Assembly: GCA_045631225.1 (NCBI GenBank)
Contig: JAZQUG010000040.1
Location: 62,001 to 126,000, forward strand
Origin: Fimenecus sp045631225
GTDB taxonomy: Bacteria > Bacillota > Clostridia > Oscillospirales > Acutalibacteraceae
Length of the DNA: 64,000 nt
Reading direction: 5' to 3'
Shown here piece after piece: positions 16,311 to 23,732 of the stretch. The first letter of the stretch is position 1, and the number at the start of each line of letters is the position of its first letter. The position numbers and the translations under genes are program-made. Under the pieces are notes generated by a model. The model ran no database searches and was not told the origin of the DNA. It was given only the letters and a program-made list of their open reading frames with translations.

Positions 16311-17747
16311 ATGATTTTTCTTGTATTAATTTTAGTTTTAGTTTTACTTTTAATTGCAATTCTGACCATAAATACAATAAAAGCGTCAAGAAAAGCAAGA
16401 AAATTAAGTGAATTCAAGCCTTTTTATAACGAAAAAGAAATTGAATATTATGTAAATCGTCTCGGGAAAATGATTCAATGTAAAACAGTTTCAGTAAAAG
16501 ATAGTTTCGACGATACTGAGTTTGCAAAGCTTCGTGATGTTATGGTTGAATTGTTTCCGACAGTACATAAAGTGGCTGAAAAAATGACTTTTTCCGACGA
16601 TTGCTGGATTTATAAAATCAAGGGAAAAGATGAAAGCAGAAATATTATGCTTATGTCACATCACGATGTTGTTGATGCAACAGGTGAGTGGGAGCATGAA
16701 GGCTTCGGGGGTGAAGTTGCAGACGGAAAAATCTGGGGCAGAGGAACAGTTGATACAAAAACTCCATTATTTGCTGAATTTTCTGCACTTGAAGAGCTTC
16801 TTAACGAGGGATTTGTTCCACCCTGTAATGTGTGGATCGGTTCATCACATAACGAAGAAATCGGTGGTGACGGAATTCCTACTGCATTTAAATACTTTCA
16901 GAAAAATAACATTACTTTCGAAGTGATTCTTGACGAAGGTGGAGCACTTATTGAACCACCACTCGGTGGAATGAAGGCTGATAAGTGTGGTATGGTCGCA
17001 GTTCACGAAAAAGGAAGAATAAGCCTTATCTGTACTGCAAATGCCAACAGTAATCCTGCAAGTCTTACATCAGCTGATAAGTTAACTCCGGTTGAAAGAA
17101 TGTCTGCATTTGTAAATGAGATTACAACAAATGATGTATTTATTCGTAGAATAAATCCTCAGGTTGAGGCAATGTTTAAGCATTTAGGTCCTTATTGTGG
17201 TTTCCCTATGAATATGTTGTTTGCAAACTTATGGCTTTTTGGTGGAATTATCAAAAAAGTGATGCCTAAAATCAATGCACAAGCAGGTGGTCTTATAGGC
17301 ACAACCTGTACTTTTAATAATATTGAAGGCAGTTCTGCTATGAAAAAATGCACTGCAAAAGCTTTTGTTCGTCCTGTTGATGAAAAAGATTTTCAAGAAG
17401 ATTTAAAAAAAATTAAGCAAATTGCAGAAAAGTATGATATAATGGTGGAAATGACAGAGGATAGTGAGTATCACGGTCCTGCAGATATGACGAAACCACA
17501 GTTTGAATATACAATGGATTGTATCGGTGAAATTTTCCCACAGTATCCTGCATCACCATTTATTCTTCCTGCAGGTACAGATGCAAGAACACTCACTGAT
17601 GTATGTCCTTGTGTGCTCAGATTTGCACCGATTAAGCTTTCTGCACAACAGTTAGGCTCGGTACATTCAGAAAATGAGAATATTGATGTTGACTCAGTTG
17701 CAAACTGTGTTGCATTTTATAAGCATTATATTAAAAATTATAAATAA
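16311..17747 (+). CDS. Membrane-anchored M20 family metallopeptidase
   Basis: A 478-residue protein with one N-terminal transmembrane helix (residues 1-23), then an M20 di-zinc hydrolase fold. Metal and catalytic motifs are SHHDVVDATGEW (His, Asp), GRGTVDTK (bridging Asp) and HNEEIGGDG (Glu-Glu), with a dimerisation lid in the middle. The family includes dipeptidases, aminoacylases and PM20D1-like N-acyl amino acid hydrolases; the substrate is uncertain. Position of the anchor suggests cleavage of peptides at the cell surface or, if oriented inward, on the membrane. It is co-transcribed with the dehydrogenases on either side. Confidence 0.87.
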   Translation: MIFLVLILVLVLLLIAILTINTIKASRKARKLSEFKPFYNEKEIEYYVNRLGKMIQCKTVSVKDSFDDTEFAKLRDVMVELFPTVHKVAEKMTFSDDCWIYKIKGKDESRNIMLMSHHDVVDATGEWEHEGFGGEVADGKIWGRGTVDTKTPLFAEFSALEELLNEGFVPPCNVWIGSSHNEEIGGDGIPTAFKYFQKNNITFEVILDEGGALIEPPLGGMKADKCGMVAVHEKGRISLICTANANSNPASLTSADKLTPVERMSAFVNEITTNDVFIRRINPQVEAMFKHLGPYCGFPMNMLFANLWLFGGIIKKVMPKINAQAGGLIGTTCTFNNIEGSSAMKKCTAKAFVRPVDEKDFQEDLKKIKQIAEKYDIMVEMTEDSEYHGPADMTKPQFEYTMDCIGEIFPQYPASPFILPAGTDARTLTDVCPCVLRFAPIKLSAQQLGSVHSENENIDVDSVANCVAFYKHYIKNYK

Positions 17748-17759
17748 GGAGAAAAAATT

Positions 17760-18590
17760 ATGGGACAGTGTTGGATTGACAACAAAACAGTAGTTATTAC
17801 AGGCGCTTCAGCCGGTATCGGTAAAGGTGTTACAGAAGCTCTTATCAAAAAGCATAACTGCAAGGTTATCGGTATTGCAAGAAGTAAGGAAAAGACAGAA
17901 AAATTCGTAGAAGAATTAGGTGAGTATGCAAAGAATTTCTCATACAAACTTTTCGATGTATCTTCTAAAGAAAACTGGTTTGAATTTGCAGAGTATCTTA
18001 AGGAAAATGACATTCAGCCTGATGTTCTTATTAACAATGCAGGTATCCTTCCAAAGTTTAATAAGACACAGAATTACTCAATCGAAGAAATTGAAAGTGT
18101 TATGAACATCAATTTCTATTCAGCAGTTTATTCAATCAATGCATTGTTGCCAATGATTCTTAAATCAAGCACACCTGCAGTTATCAATGTGGCATCTTCT
18201 GCAGCATTAATGGCTCTTGCAGGAACTTCTACATATTCAGCAAGTAAAGGTGCTTTAAAGTCATTTACAGAGTCTTTAAGAGAAGATTTAAGAGGCAAGT
18301 GCTATGTTACAGTTATCTGTCCGGGATTTACAAAGACAGACATTTTCCGTAATCAGGAAAATACAGGAAAAGGTGAAAAAGCAATTAATGCTATCAGCAC
18401 AGACTGTGACAAGATGGTTAATATGATTGTGAACGGAATTGAGAACAAGAAAGAACTTATGGTATTCGGTTTTGATGCACAGTTTATGAAGATTTTCGGC
18501 AGAATTACTCCTGTTACAGGTGGTCGTCTTTTCAGTGCAGTAATGAAAGCATCAAAGCTTCCATTATTCGACAATGTATTTAAAGACTAA
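17760..18590 (+). CDS. Short-chain dehydrogenase/reductase
   Basis: A 276-residue SDR enzyme with the cofactor motif TGASAGIGKG, the NNAG motif, a catalytic Ser in NVASSAA, and YSASKG. It uses NAD(P)H to reduce or oxidise a carbonyl/alcohol; sequence resembles acyl or fatty-alcohol type reductases with a C-terminal extension. An AAGGAG site precedes the ATG. It ends the operon begun by the radical SAM gene; there is a GC-rich palindrome after it but no T-tract. Confidence 0.9.
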   Translation: MGQCWIDNKTVVITGASAGIGKGVTEALIKKHNCKVIGIARSKEKTEKFVEELGEYAKNFSYKLFDVSSKENWFEFAEYLKENDIQPDVLINNAGILPKFNKTQNYSIEEIESVMNINFYSAVYSINALLPMILKSSTPAVINVASSAALMALAGTSTYSASKGALKSFTESLREDLRGKCYVTVICPGFTKTDIFRNQENTGKGEKAINAISTDCDKMVNMIVNGIENKKELMVFGFDAQFMKIFGRITPVTGGRLFSAVMKASKLPLFDNVFKD

Positions 18591-18603
18591 AGATTAACGG
18601 TAG

Positions 18604-18623
18604 GGCGGGGTCTTGACCCCGCC
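18604..18623. repeat. GC-rich perfect palindrome (REP-like)
   Basis: A 9-bp inverted repeat GGCGGGGTC-TT-GACCCCGCC stands out in AT-rich DNA. It has no following T-tract, so it is not an ordinary terminator. It looks like a dispersed intergenic palindromic repeat; it may still stabilise mRNA ends. Confidence 0.6.
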
Positions 18624-18648
18624 GATGTAATTTAAACGAGGTTTTATT

Positions 18649-20046
18649 ATGAAAAAAATTATCTCTATTATTTTAGCAACCATTATGACATTTAGTTGCT
18701 GTATAATTTCTTTCGCAGCAGAGGATGTTGACTACATAATAAATAATCCTTACGGAACAGTTGATTTTGATAACTGGGACCAGTACAAAGCTGACCTTCA
18801 TTGTCATACAACTGCATCCGACGGTGATGAGGATATGGATGTGATGATTGAGGAGCATTATAAACAAGGGTATGATGCTTTAGCATTAACAGACCACGGA
18901 ATTGTTTCAAGAGGCTGGACTCAGGTGAACACAAGAAATTACTTTAAAATTGTATCAGCTGTTAAGGAAGGCAGAAAACAGGTTGTAACTCCTTTGACAG
19001 AGGAAAGATACAACGAAATCATAAGTGGTGTAGGTCGTAATGGCAGAGGAATGGTTGAAGTACCATTGGGTAATGAGCAGAATCCAACATCATTTAACAA
19101 TGCTCATGTGAACAGTTGGTTTGCTGATTACGGTGACGGTGTACTTGGTGGTACAAGTAACTATGAAGAAGTTATTAAAAATGTGGAATCTGCAGGAGGA
19201 CTCAGCGTAATCAATCACCCGGGTGAATATACCAAGGCAAAAGAGGAAGAATGTGAAGCCGATGCATATAACGAGGACGACATCTGGTATAGCTATGTTA
19301 TAAATAAATTCGCAAATATTCTTACAACTTATGATTCTTGTATCGGTATTGATATTAACTCAAAAGAAGACGGAAGAACGAAATATGACAGAAAACTTTG
19401 GGATATCCTTCTTTCTAAAGTTGTTCCGACAGGAAGAAATGTCTTTGCAATTGCAACAACTGACGCTCATCAGCTTGATAAAGTGGGTTGTGCCTGGACT
19501 TCATTGTGTATGCCTGAAAATAATGCTGAAAATGTGCAGAATTGTCTTAAAAACGGTGCATTTTTTGCTGTCAGCAGATACATAAAGAATGCAGAAGAAT
19601 TAGCACAATTCTCACTTGAAACAGGTATCGATTGGGGTACGGAATTTGCACAGGATAGCCGTGATGAGTCAATCCCTGCACCAAAGGTAACGAAAGTTTC
19701 AGTTGATGAAAAAGATGATAAAATAACACTTTCAGTTGACAATGCACTTACAGTTCATTGGATTGCAGATGGTGAGGTTATTGCAGTCGGTAACACAATT
19801 GACCTTGACGATTACTCAGACAAAATCGGCTCATATGTAAGAGCAGAAGCATTTGGTCACGGTGGAGTTCTTTACACACAGGCTTTTACACTCCAGTACG
19901 ATGGTGCACCTGAAACAGAAAAAGCAATCTTCTTCGATTTCGGAAACATTCTTACATATGTTAAATATGCACTTATTGACATTAGCACATCGATTCCTGT
20001 AGGGAAGTTCGTTTATGAATTTCTCACAAAACAAGTAACTGAATAA
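18649..20046 (+). CDS. Secreted PHP-domain phosphoesterase
   Basis: A 465-residue protein. A signal peptide (residues 1-24, ending SFAA) is followed by a PHP metal-dependent phosphoesterase domain with DLHCHTTASDG, ALTDHG and a later NHPGE and TTDAH, which supply histidine and aspartate metal ligands. A beta-rich region (about residues 345-425) follows, then a hydrophobic stretch near the C-terminus (about 432-460) that could be a membrane-binding helix. Exported PHP proteins may remove phosphate from extracellular substrates; the substrate is unknown. It stands alone between a palindrome and a terminator. Confidence 0.85.
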   Translation: MKKIISIILATIMTFSCCIISFAAEDVDYIINNPYGTVDFDNWDQYKADLHCHTTASDGDEDMDVMIEEHYKQGYDALALTDHGIVSRGWTQVNTRNYFKIVSAVKEGRKQVVTPLTEERYNEIISGVGRNGRGMVEVPLGNEQNPTSFNNAHVNSWFADYGDGVLGGTSNYEEVIKNVESAGGLSVINHPGEYTKAKEEECEADAYNEDDIWYSYVINKFANILTTYDSCIGIDINSKEDGRTKYDRKLWDILLSKVVPTGRNVFAIATTDAHQLDKVGCAWTSLCMPENNAENVQNCLKNGAFFAVSRYIKNAEELAQFSLETGIDWGTEFAQDSRDESIPAPKVTKVSVDEKDDKITLSVDNALTVHWIADGEVIAVGNTIDLDDYSDKIGSYVRAEAFGHGGVLYTQAFTLQYDGAPETEKAIFFDFGNILTYVKYALIDISTSIPVGKFVYEFLTKQVTE

Positions 20047-20052
20047 AATGAA

Positions 20053-20087
20053 AAAAGGAGTGATTTTAATAATCGCTCCTTTTGTTT
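20053..20087 (+). terminator. Intrinsic terminator of the PHP gene
   Basis: An AAAAGGAGTGATT/AATCGCTCCTTTT stem, with one T-C mismatch, is followed by TGTTTGT just after the stop codon. Confidence 0.8.
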
Positions 20088-20106
20088 GTAAGATTCATAA
20101 AAAATA

Positions 20107-20165
20107 AAGACGAAACAACCACAAGGGTCATTTCGTCTTCATTGGCACGCCGGAAGGGATTCGAA
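20107..20165 (-). repeat. Older tRNA-Arg 3'-end scar with its terminator
   Basis: Positions 20142-20165 match the last 24 bases of the intact tRNA-Arg at 25087 and the match extends three bases outward. The copy stops abruptly inside the T-loop. On the leftward side a 9-bp stem (AAGACGAAA 20107-20115 with TTTCGTCTT 20131-20139) and T-run form a terminator, as expected downstream of a real tRNA. I read this as the displaced original tRNA end from an earlier integration. Confidence 0.65.
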
Positions 20166-20174
20166 TTATAGATT

Positions 20175-20203
20175 CACAATGCGAATGAGGGATTCGCATT
20201 GTG
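20175..20203. repeat. Perfect 12-bp inverted repeat between the two attachment scars
   Basis: CACAATGCGAAT and ATTCGCATTGTG are separated by five bases. The 162-bp stretch 20166-20327 that contains it has no gene and is flanked on both sides by T-loop-like TTCGAA(T) words, as if inserted into a tRNA T-loop. Confidence 0.6.
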
Positions 20204-20290
20204 CTCTTTGCTAAAAACGATTCCCCGAATCGCTTTCTTAACGCTCAGACCCTCACGGGTTCGAATCTCAATTAATTCTCAAAACATAAA

Positions 20291-20328
20291 ATTAAAAGAG
20301 AGTACACAAATATGTACTCTCTTTTAAT
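20291..20328 (-). terminator. Terminator beside the left attachment site
   Basis: A 14-15-bp stem (ATTAAAAGAGAGTAC with GTACTCTCTTTTAAT) followed leftward by a T-rich run. It lies where a tRNA terminator would be relative to the duplicated tRNA 3' end. Confidence 0.7.
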
Positions 20329-20381
20329 GGCACGCCGGAAGGGATTCGAACCCCCGACCTTTTGGTTCGTAGCCAAACACT
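20328..20381 (-). repeat. attL: 54-bp duplicate of the tRNA-Arg 3' part
   Basis: Identical over 54 bases to 25087-25140, the 3' two-thirds of tRNA-Arg from the anticodon loop to CCA. Identity ends at the base after CACT. It has no 5' half and no promoter, so it is not a functional tRNA but the left boundary of the integrated element. Confidence 0.88.
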
Positions 20382-20453
20382 GTAACCAAATTGCCTACAT
20401 TAAAAATCCCAAAAAGCGTTGATACACCTTGGTTTTTGGTACTTTTATTATAC

Positions 20454-20600
20454 CACAAAAGCACACAAGAATCAAGGGGAAAATAGCGATTTTTGACAAA
20501 TTTGTGTGCTTTTTGTGTGCCTGAAATCAGATGTCAAAACCGTTGATAAATAGCGGTTTGCGACAGTTCCGAAAATCAAAAATTAAGGGGTTTGTGTGCT
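20454..20600. other. Left integrase arm-site cluster and noncoding end
   Basis: The word GTGTGCTTTT recurs at 20504, 20515 (GTGTGC) and 20594, plus one inverted copy at 20454-20469. Copies of the same word occur at the other end of the element (24997-25021). Such repeats near both ends fit arm-type integrase binding sites. The rest of 20382-20902 is AT-rich and has no credible gene. Confidence 0.5.
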
Positions 20601-20902
20601 TTTGTGACCTTTTGGCTCAAAAATATGCGGTCGACCGTAAAAAATGAGGAAAACCGCTGAAAAATTGCTTTTTGCGTTTTTCTGAAAAACAGAAGCAATT
20701 CATTGAAAATAATTCAAATGTGAATTAAACAAATAAATTCAATGCAAATTTAACCATTTTTATTGCAAATTCGCTGATATGTTTCATTTGCAAGAATATT
20801 TCTTCGGAATTAAAAATTCTGCATTAAATTTAATGCAAATTCATTGAAATTCTTGTAAAATCAGCAAATTTAAATGATTTTCAATTATTTTCGATGAAAT
20901 AC

Positions 20903-20933
20903 TTGACAATATATATATATATATATATATAAT
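20903..20933 (+). promoter_or_regulatory. Promoter with an AT-dinucleotide spacer
   Basis: TTGACA at 20903-20908 is followed by an (AT)n run to 20930 and TATAAT at 20928-20933 (19-base spacer) or TATATA at 20926 (17-base spacer). The spacer is a simple repeat, so slippage would change the distance between the two boxes. Confidence 0.65.
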
Positions 20934-20937
20934 TGAT

Positions 20938-20983
20938 TGTACAGATTTGTGCATTTGCACGAACTGTACATTTTTTATTTTCA
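20938..20983 (+). terminator. Leader hairpin with T-tract (attenuator-like)
   Basis: TGTACAG/CTGTACA (20938-20944 and 20964-20970) encloses an inner GTGCA/TGCAC stem, followed by TTTTTTATTTT. It lies between the promoter and the first gene, in the position of an attenuator; it could also be an operator. Confidence 0.5.
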
Positions 20984-20999
20984 AAGGAGAAAGAAAATT

Positions 21000-21251
21000 A
21001 TGAGAATTATTCTTGACACAGACAAAAAGCAGATTATTGTTCCTTGGAACTATCAGCAGAAACTTGACCAACTTAACGAAATCATTATGCAGGTTAGTAA
21101 TGACCCTGCAAAGAAAAAGACATTTACAGGCTACATTGATGAACTTTGGAAAGAATGTATTGAGAACTCTGATAAATGTGTTGTAACAGGTGACAAACCG
21201 TTCCGAAAGAGAGAGGAAGAAAAAGCAAAACATGGCAAAAAGAGTTTCTAA
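21000..21251 (+). CDS. Small hypothetical protein, first gene of the element
   Basis: An 83-residue protein beginning MRIILDTDKK with a strong AAAGGAG site before the ATG. The frame is open further upstream, but that would run through the leader hairpin. It is charged, with a lysine-arginine-rich tail and no membrane segment. I do not recognise it. It overlaps the following HTH gene by 20 bases, so the pair is probably translated together and may form a regulatory unit of the element. Confidence 0.65.
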   Translation: MRIILDTDKKQIIVPWNYQQKLDQLNEIIMQVSNDPAKKKTFTGYIDELWKECIENSDKCVVTGDKPFRKREEEKAKHGKKSF

Positions 21252-21417
21252 TGAAGAAATAATCAAAATGCACCGATTATTCAGAAAATACGGCAATTAT
21301 ACAAGTGTAGCACGGAAAATCGGAAGAAGTCCCTCAACTGTTGCACACTATATCAAATTGACCGCAACACCGAATATTGTTGCGGATATTTTCAAAGGAC
21401 ATTTACAAAATTCATAA
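21232..21417 (+). CDS. Small helix-turn-helix DNA-binding protein
   Basis: A 61-residue protein with one HTH: helix one around KMHRLFRKYG, then TSVARKIGRSPSTVAHYIK, which resembles resolvase/Hin-type or homeodomain-like recognition helices. It probably binds DNA as regulator or accessory recombination factor. The start at 21232 has GAGAGGAAG upstream and lies inside the end of the previous gene. Excisionase function is possible because the element otherwise has none. Confidence 0.65.
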   Translation: MAKRVSNEEIIKMHRLFRKYGNYTSVARKIGRSPSTVAHYIKLTATPNIVADIFKGHLQNS

Positions 21418-21442
21418 ATATAGGAGTAAGGTGAGATAATTA

Positions 21443-21622
21443 ATGAAAACATTGAGAAAAATTATAGGTCTTGTGTTAGTATTAATAATTGCTTTTAGTT
21501 TTGCTTCTTGTTCAAGTTCGTCAGCAGATTCAGAATATGACGATGCAATGGCGGCACAAGATTGGGGCGATGGTTATTACTATGATAGTAATGACAATGC
21601 GGTCAAAAAAACACTTTGGTAA
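21443..21622 (+). CDS. Small lipoprotein
   Basis: A 59-residue protein with a lysine-arginine start, a hydrophobic signal and a lipobox-like FSFASC-S ending at Cys about residue 24. The mature part is only about 35 residues, acidic and Tyr/Asp-rich (DWGDGYYYDSND). A good AGGAG/AAGGTGA site precedes the ATG. It would be lipid-anchored outside the membrane. In mobile elements small surface lipoproteins can act in superinfection or entry exclusion, but nothing here proves that. Confidence 0.65.
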   Translation: MKTLRKIIGLVLVLIIAFSFASCSSSSADSEYDDAMAAQDWGDGYYYDSNDNAVKKTLW

Positions 21623-21655
21623 GAAACCAATTAAATAGAAGGGATTGATAAAACA

Positions 21656-22045
21656 GTGGGACAAGTATATGAACCAAACGGAAAAGTTATAGAAGGCGAT
21701 TACGCAGGTAAAAATGTATATTGGGTAGATGACAGTTTTGCTATAGTAACAGGTAAAATAGACACGCGTTTATTTGGTCATGGTCATATAATAGAGAAAA
21801 AAATCGACAAAAGTACTATTGAAAGATATGTGGAACTTGGAACTGCACAAACAGGTGCAGATGCTTCTGCAGTTGCAAAAGGTATGTTTTGGGCAGGTCC
21901 TATCGGTGCTGCCATCGGTGCTGCAGCAACGCAATCTTTTTCAGGTGATATGGCTCTCTATTTTAAAGATGGTAAGAAATGTGTGATTAGAATGTTTCAT
22001 CCAAAACCTTACCAAGCATTGAAATCAAAACTTTTTGTTTTATAA
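21656..22045 (+). CDS. Hypothetical protein with glycine-zipper segment
   Basis: A 129-residue protein starting at GTG with AGAAGGGA upstream. Residues about 1-60 are polar and beta-like. Residues about 72-93 (KGMFWAGPIGAAIGAAATQS) form a glycine/alanine-rich hydrophobic segment, and a short basic domain follows. The pattern suggests a membrane-associated or pore-lining helix. It follows the lipoprotein gene closely and precedes a terminator, so the two form a pair. I do not recognise the family. Confidence 0.6.
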   Translation: MGQVYEPNGKVIEGDYAGKNVYWVDDSFAIVTGKIDTRLFGHGHIIEKKIDKSTIERYVELGTAQTGADASAVAKGMFWAGPIGAAIGAAATQSFSGDMALYFKDGKKCVIRMFHPKPYQALKSKLFVL

Positions 22046-22067
22046 ACATTTATTTAATCAAATTATT

Positions 22068-22096
22068 TGACCTCACCTTGTGTGAGGTCATTTTTT
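22068..22096 (+). terminator. Intrinsic terminator
   Basis: TGACCTCAC/GTGAGGTCA stem followed by TTTTTTATG, ending the first gene block of the small element. Confidence 0.88.
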
Positions 22097-22260
22097 ATGT
22101 ATAAAACTTGACACTTCTGAAAATTCGAAAAGCGGTTAATTTTTAGGTATAATTATTATAGAAAAGAAAATAAATGAAACTCTTTTCAGGCTAAATTTTT
22201 ACATCTTCCGAAAAGTCAGAAAATTTACGGGAAAATTTCTTGAACCGAAAAAGATATATT

Positions 22261-22340
22261 CACCCTACTAAATGTATACATATATGTAAAAATAAAACTA
22301 ATTTTATATGTATATATAGGGTGGTTTTGCGGTTGACCGC
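22261..22340. repeat. Long AT-rich inverted repeat upstream of the initiator gene
   Basis: CACCCTA (22261-22267) and TAGGGTG (22317-22323) close a 63-bp imperfect palindrome with complementary TATACATATA/TATATGTATA words. A second small palindrome GCGG-TTGA-CCGC follows at 22329-22340. The position just before a replication-initiator-like gene suggests an origin or operator. The rest of 22097-22391 holds no gene. Confidence 0.5.
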
Positions 22341-22391
22341 TGAACTTTTGATATTCGGAAGAAATCACGATTAAAAGGAGAATATCAAAAT

Positions 22392-23024
22392 ATGAGTGTA
22401 CCAAATTAGAAAATCGTTCAGATTTCACCAAGAACCAAAAGAAATAGTCAAAATCTATTTGCAACAATGAACCTCATCGCATTACAACAAGCGATGAAAG
22501 ATTTGAAAGGTTCTTCGTTTAAACTGTGGACTTATTTCAACAAAAATCAAGATAATTACAGATTTGAATTAAGTCAAAAGGCGTGTGCCGAATGGGGCAT
22601 AAAAAAGGATAGTTATTATAGTGCGGTAAAGGATTTAATTGAAAAACGGTATTTAGTACCGCTGACACAAGAAAGTAACATTTTCTGTTTTTACGAAATA
22701 CCGCTTTCTGAAAATCAGCAAAACTTTTCTCTAAAACAGAATAACGCTTCTGAAATTCAGTTTGTTATTTCTGAAACTCCAAAGAGAAATAATACAGATA
22801 ATACAATAATAAAACAGAATAATACAAAGGGGGTGAAAGGTAAAAATGAATATCTCCCTGAATACGAAATGATAAGCGATTTATACCGTTTTTGGGAATT
22901 TGGTATGAAATCACACAGCAATGATGAGAAGAGCGAATTATATGAACTGTTAGAAAAAGAAGAACTCACAGAGAGTGAAAGGAGGAAATTATATGGATTA
23001 TACAGAAAGTATCTTGCACGATGA
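22392..23024 (+). pseudogene. Replication-initiator-like winged-helix gene with in-frame TAG at codon 6
   Basis: The ATG at 22392 has an AAAAGGAG site, but codon 6 is TAG (22407-22409). The same frame then stays open for 205 codons to TGA 23022-23024. The downstream part starts NLIALQQAMKDLKGSSFKLW and has a winged-helix-like pattern with conserved WGIKKDSYYSAVKDLIEKRY, as in replication initiators or plasmid-type helix-turn-helix proteins. An internal ATG at 22467 lacks a ribosome-binding site. It is therefore a nonsense mutant, a gene read through, or one restarted internally at low level. Confidence 0.7.
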
Positions 23025-23277
23025 AAACGAAATTATCAACTGTCGAAAAGTGAATGAATGTGGCGATATTGAATTTTACGGATATATTGCAGATTTAATG
23101 CAGGAATTGAGTGACTGTGTTCAAGAGGTTTGTTTTATTACAGATATAATAAAAGGTTACATAGAAAAAGAATATCACGGAGATAAAGAAAGATTTTTGA
23201 ACGATGTTTCTCATTGTTGCGATTATTATTCATTAACCGATATTTTTAAATCGATATTTCAGAAAAAGATTTCGTGA
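22993..23277 (+). CDS. Small acidic hypothetical protein
   Basis: A 94-residue protein. The ATG at 22993 has a perfect AAAGGAGG site located inside the end of the preceding gene, so it can be translated independently of the TAG upstream. It contains several cysteines (NCRKVNEC, DCVQEVC, HCCDYY) and is helical and acidic. I do not recognise it; no catalytic motif is visible. Confidence 0.65.
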   Translation: MDYTESILHDENEIINCRKVNECGDIEFYGYIADLMQELSDCVQEVCFITDIIKGYIEKEYHGDKERFLNDVSHCCDYYSLTDIFKSIFQKKIS

Positions 23278-23310
23278 AACTTTGTTTCGTGATATATGAC
23301 AAATAAAAAA

Positions 23311-23340
23311 GGGCGGTTTTCTGTTTTTCCGAAACCGCCC
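23311..23340 (-). terminator. Hairpin GGGCGGTTT/AAACCGCCC
   Basis: A 9-bp stem. Read leftward it is followed by a T-run (TTTTTTATTTG), so it is a good intrinsic terminator for leftward transcripts that pass the integrase; rightward it lacks a T-tract. Confidence 0.65.
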
Positions 23341-23360
23341 CGATATAGGAGAATAAAATT

Positions 23361-23696
23361 ATGGGAATAAATCTTGCAGGAACTAACAATCCGCCAAATT
23401 CAACATACACAAGAGACGGTCACGGCGGAAAAGCAGAAGAACACAAAGCCGAAATGCGAAAAATTGCCGAAGAAACCATTTATGAACTTGTGCCTAAAAT
23501 ATCCGCTGAAATTTATAATAATGCTTTGTAGAGGCTTTTAGGTGCAATTCATTATGATGTTGAAAGTGTTGTTTCTGTTGCGATTGACGGAGTTGGAGAA
23601 ATATTCAATGGTCACAAGGTGCAGAAAATCATTTCTGACAGAATAATGCAAGAAATGAAAGCACGATTGACGGATATTGATATAAAGATAAAATGA
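23361..23696 (+). pseudogene. Hypothetical gene with in-frame TAG at codon 57
   Basis: The ATG at 23361 follows a TAGGAG site. The frame encodes a 56-residue N-terminal part beginning MGINLAGTNNPPN, then TAG (23529-23531), then 54 more codons to TGA 23694-23696. The two parts look like one protein: helix-rich text runs straight through (YNNAL-stop-RLLGAIHY). One base change from CAG (Gln) would restore it. I do not recognise the family. Together with the TAG in the initiator-like gene this is the second amber codon in this small element. Confidence 0.65.
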
Positions 23697-23701
23697 AGAA
23701 A

Positions 23702-23723
23702 GGGAGAGTGTTGACACTCTCCC
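23702..23723. terminator. Terminator between convergent genes
   Basis: GGGAGAGTGT-TG-ACACTCTCCC with T-rich flanks on both sides, between the TAG-bearing gene and the integrase. Confidence 0.82.
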
Positions 23724-23732
23724 GATTTTGTT

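Noticed and set aside
18604..18623. Terminator of the SDR gene
   Set aside because: The palindrome has no T-tract on either side, so it is listed as a repeat.
20328..20400. Second functional tRNA-Arg gene
   Set aside because: Only the 3' 54 bases match; the 5' half and promoter are missing and the sequence diverges after the anticodon stem.
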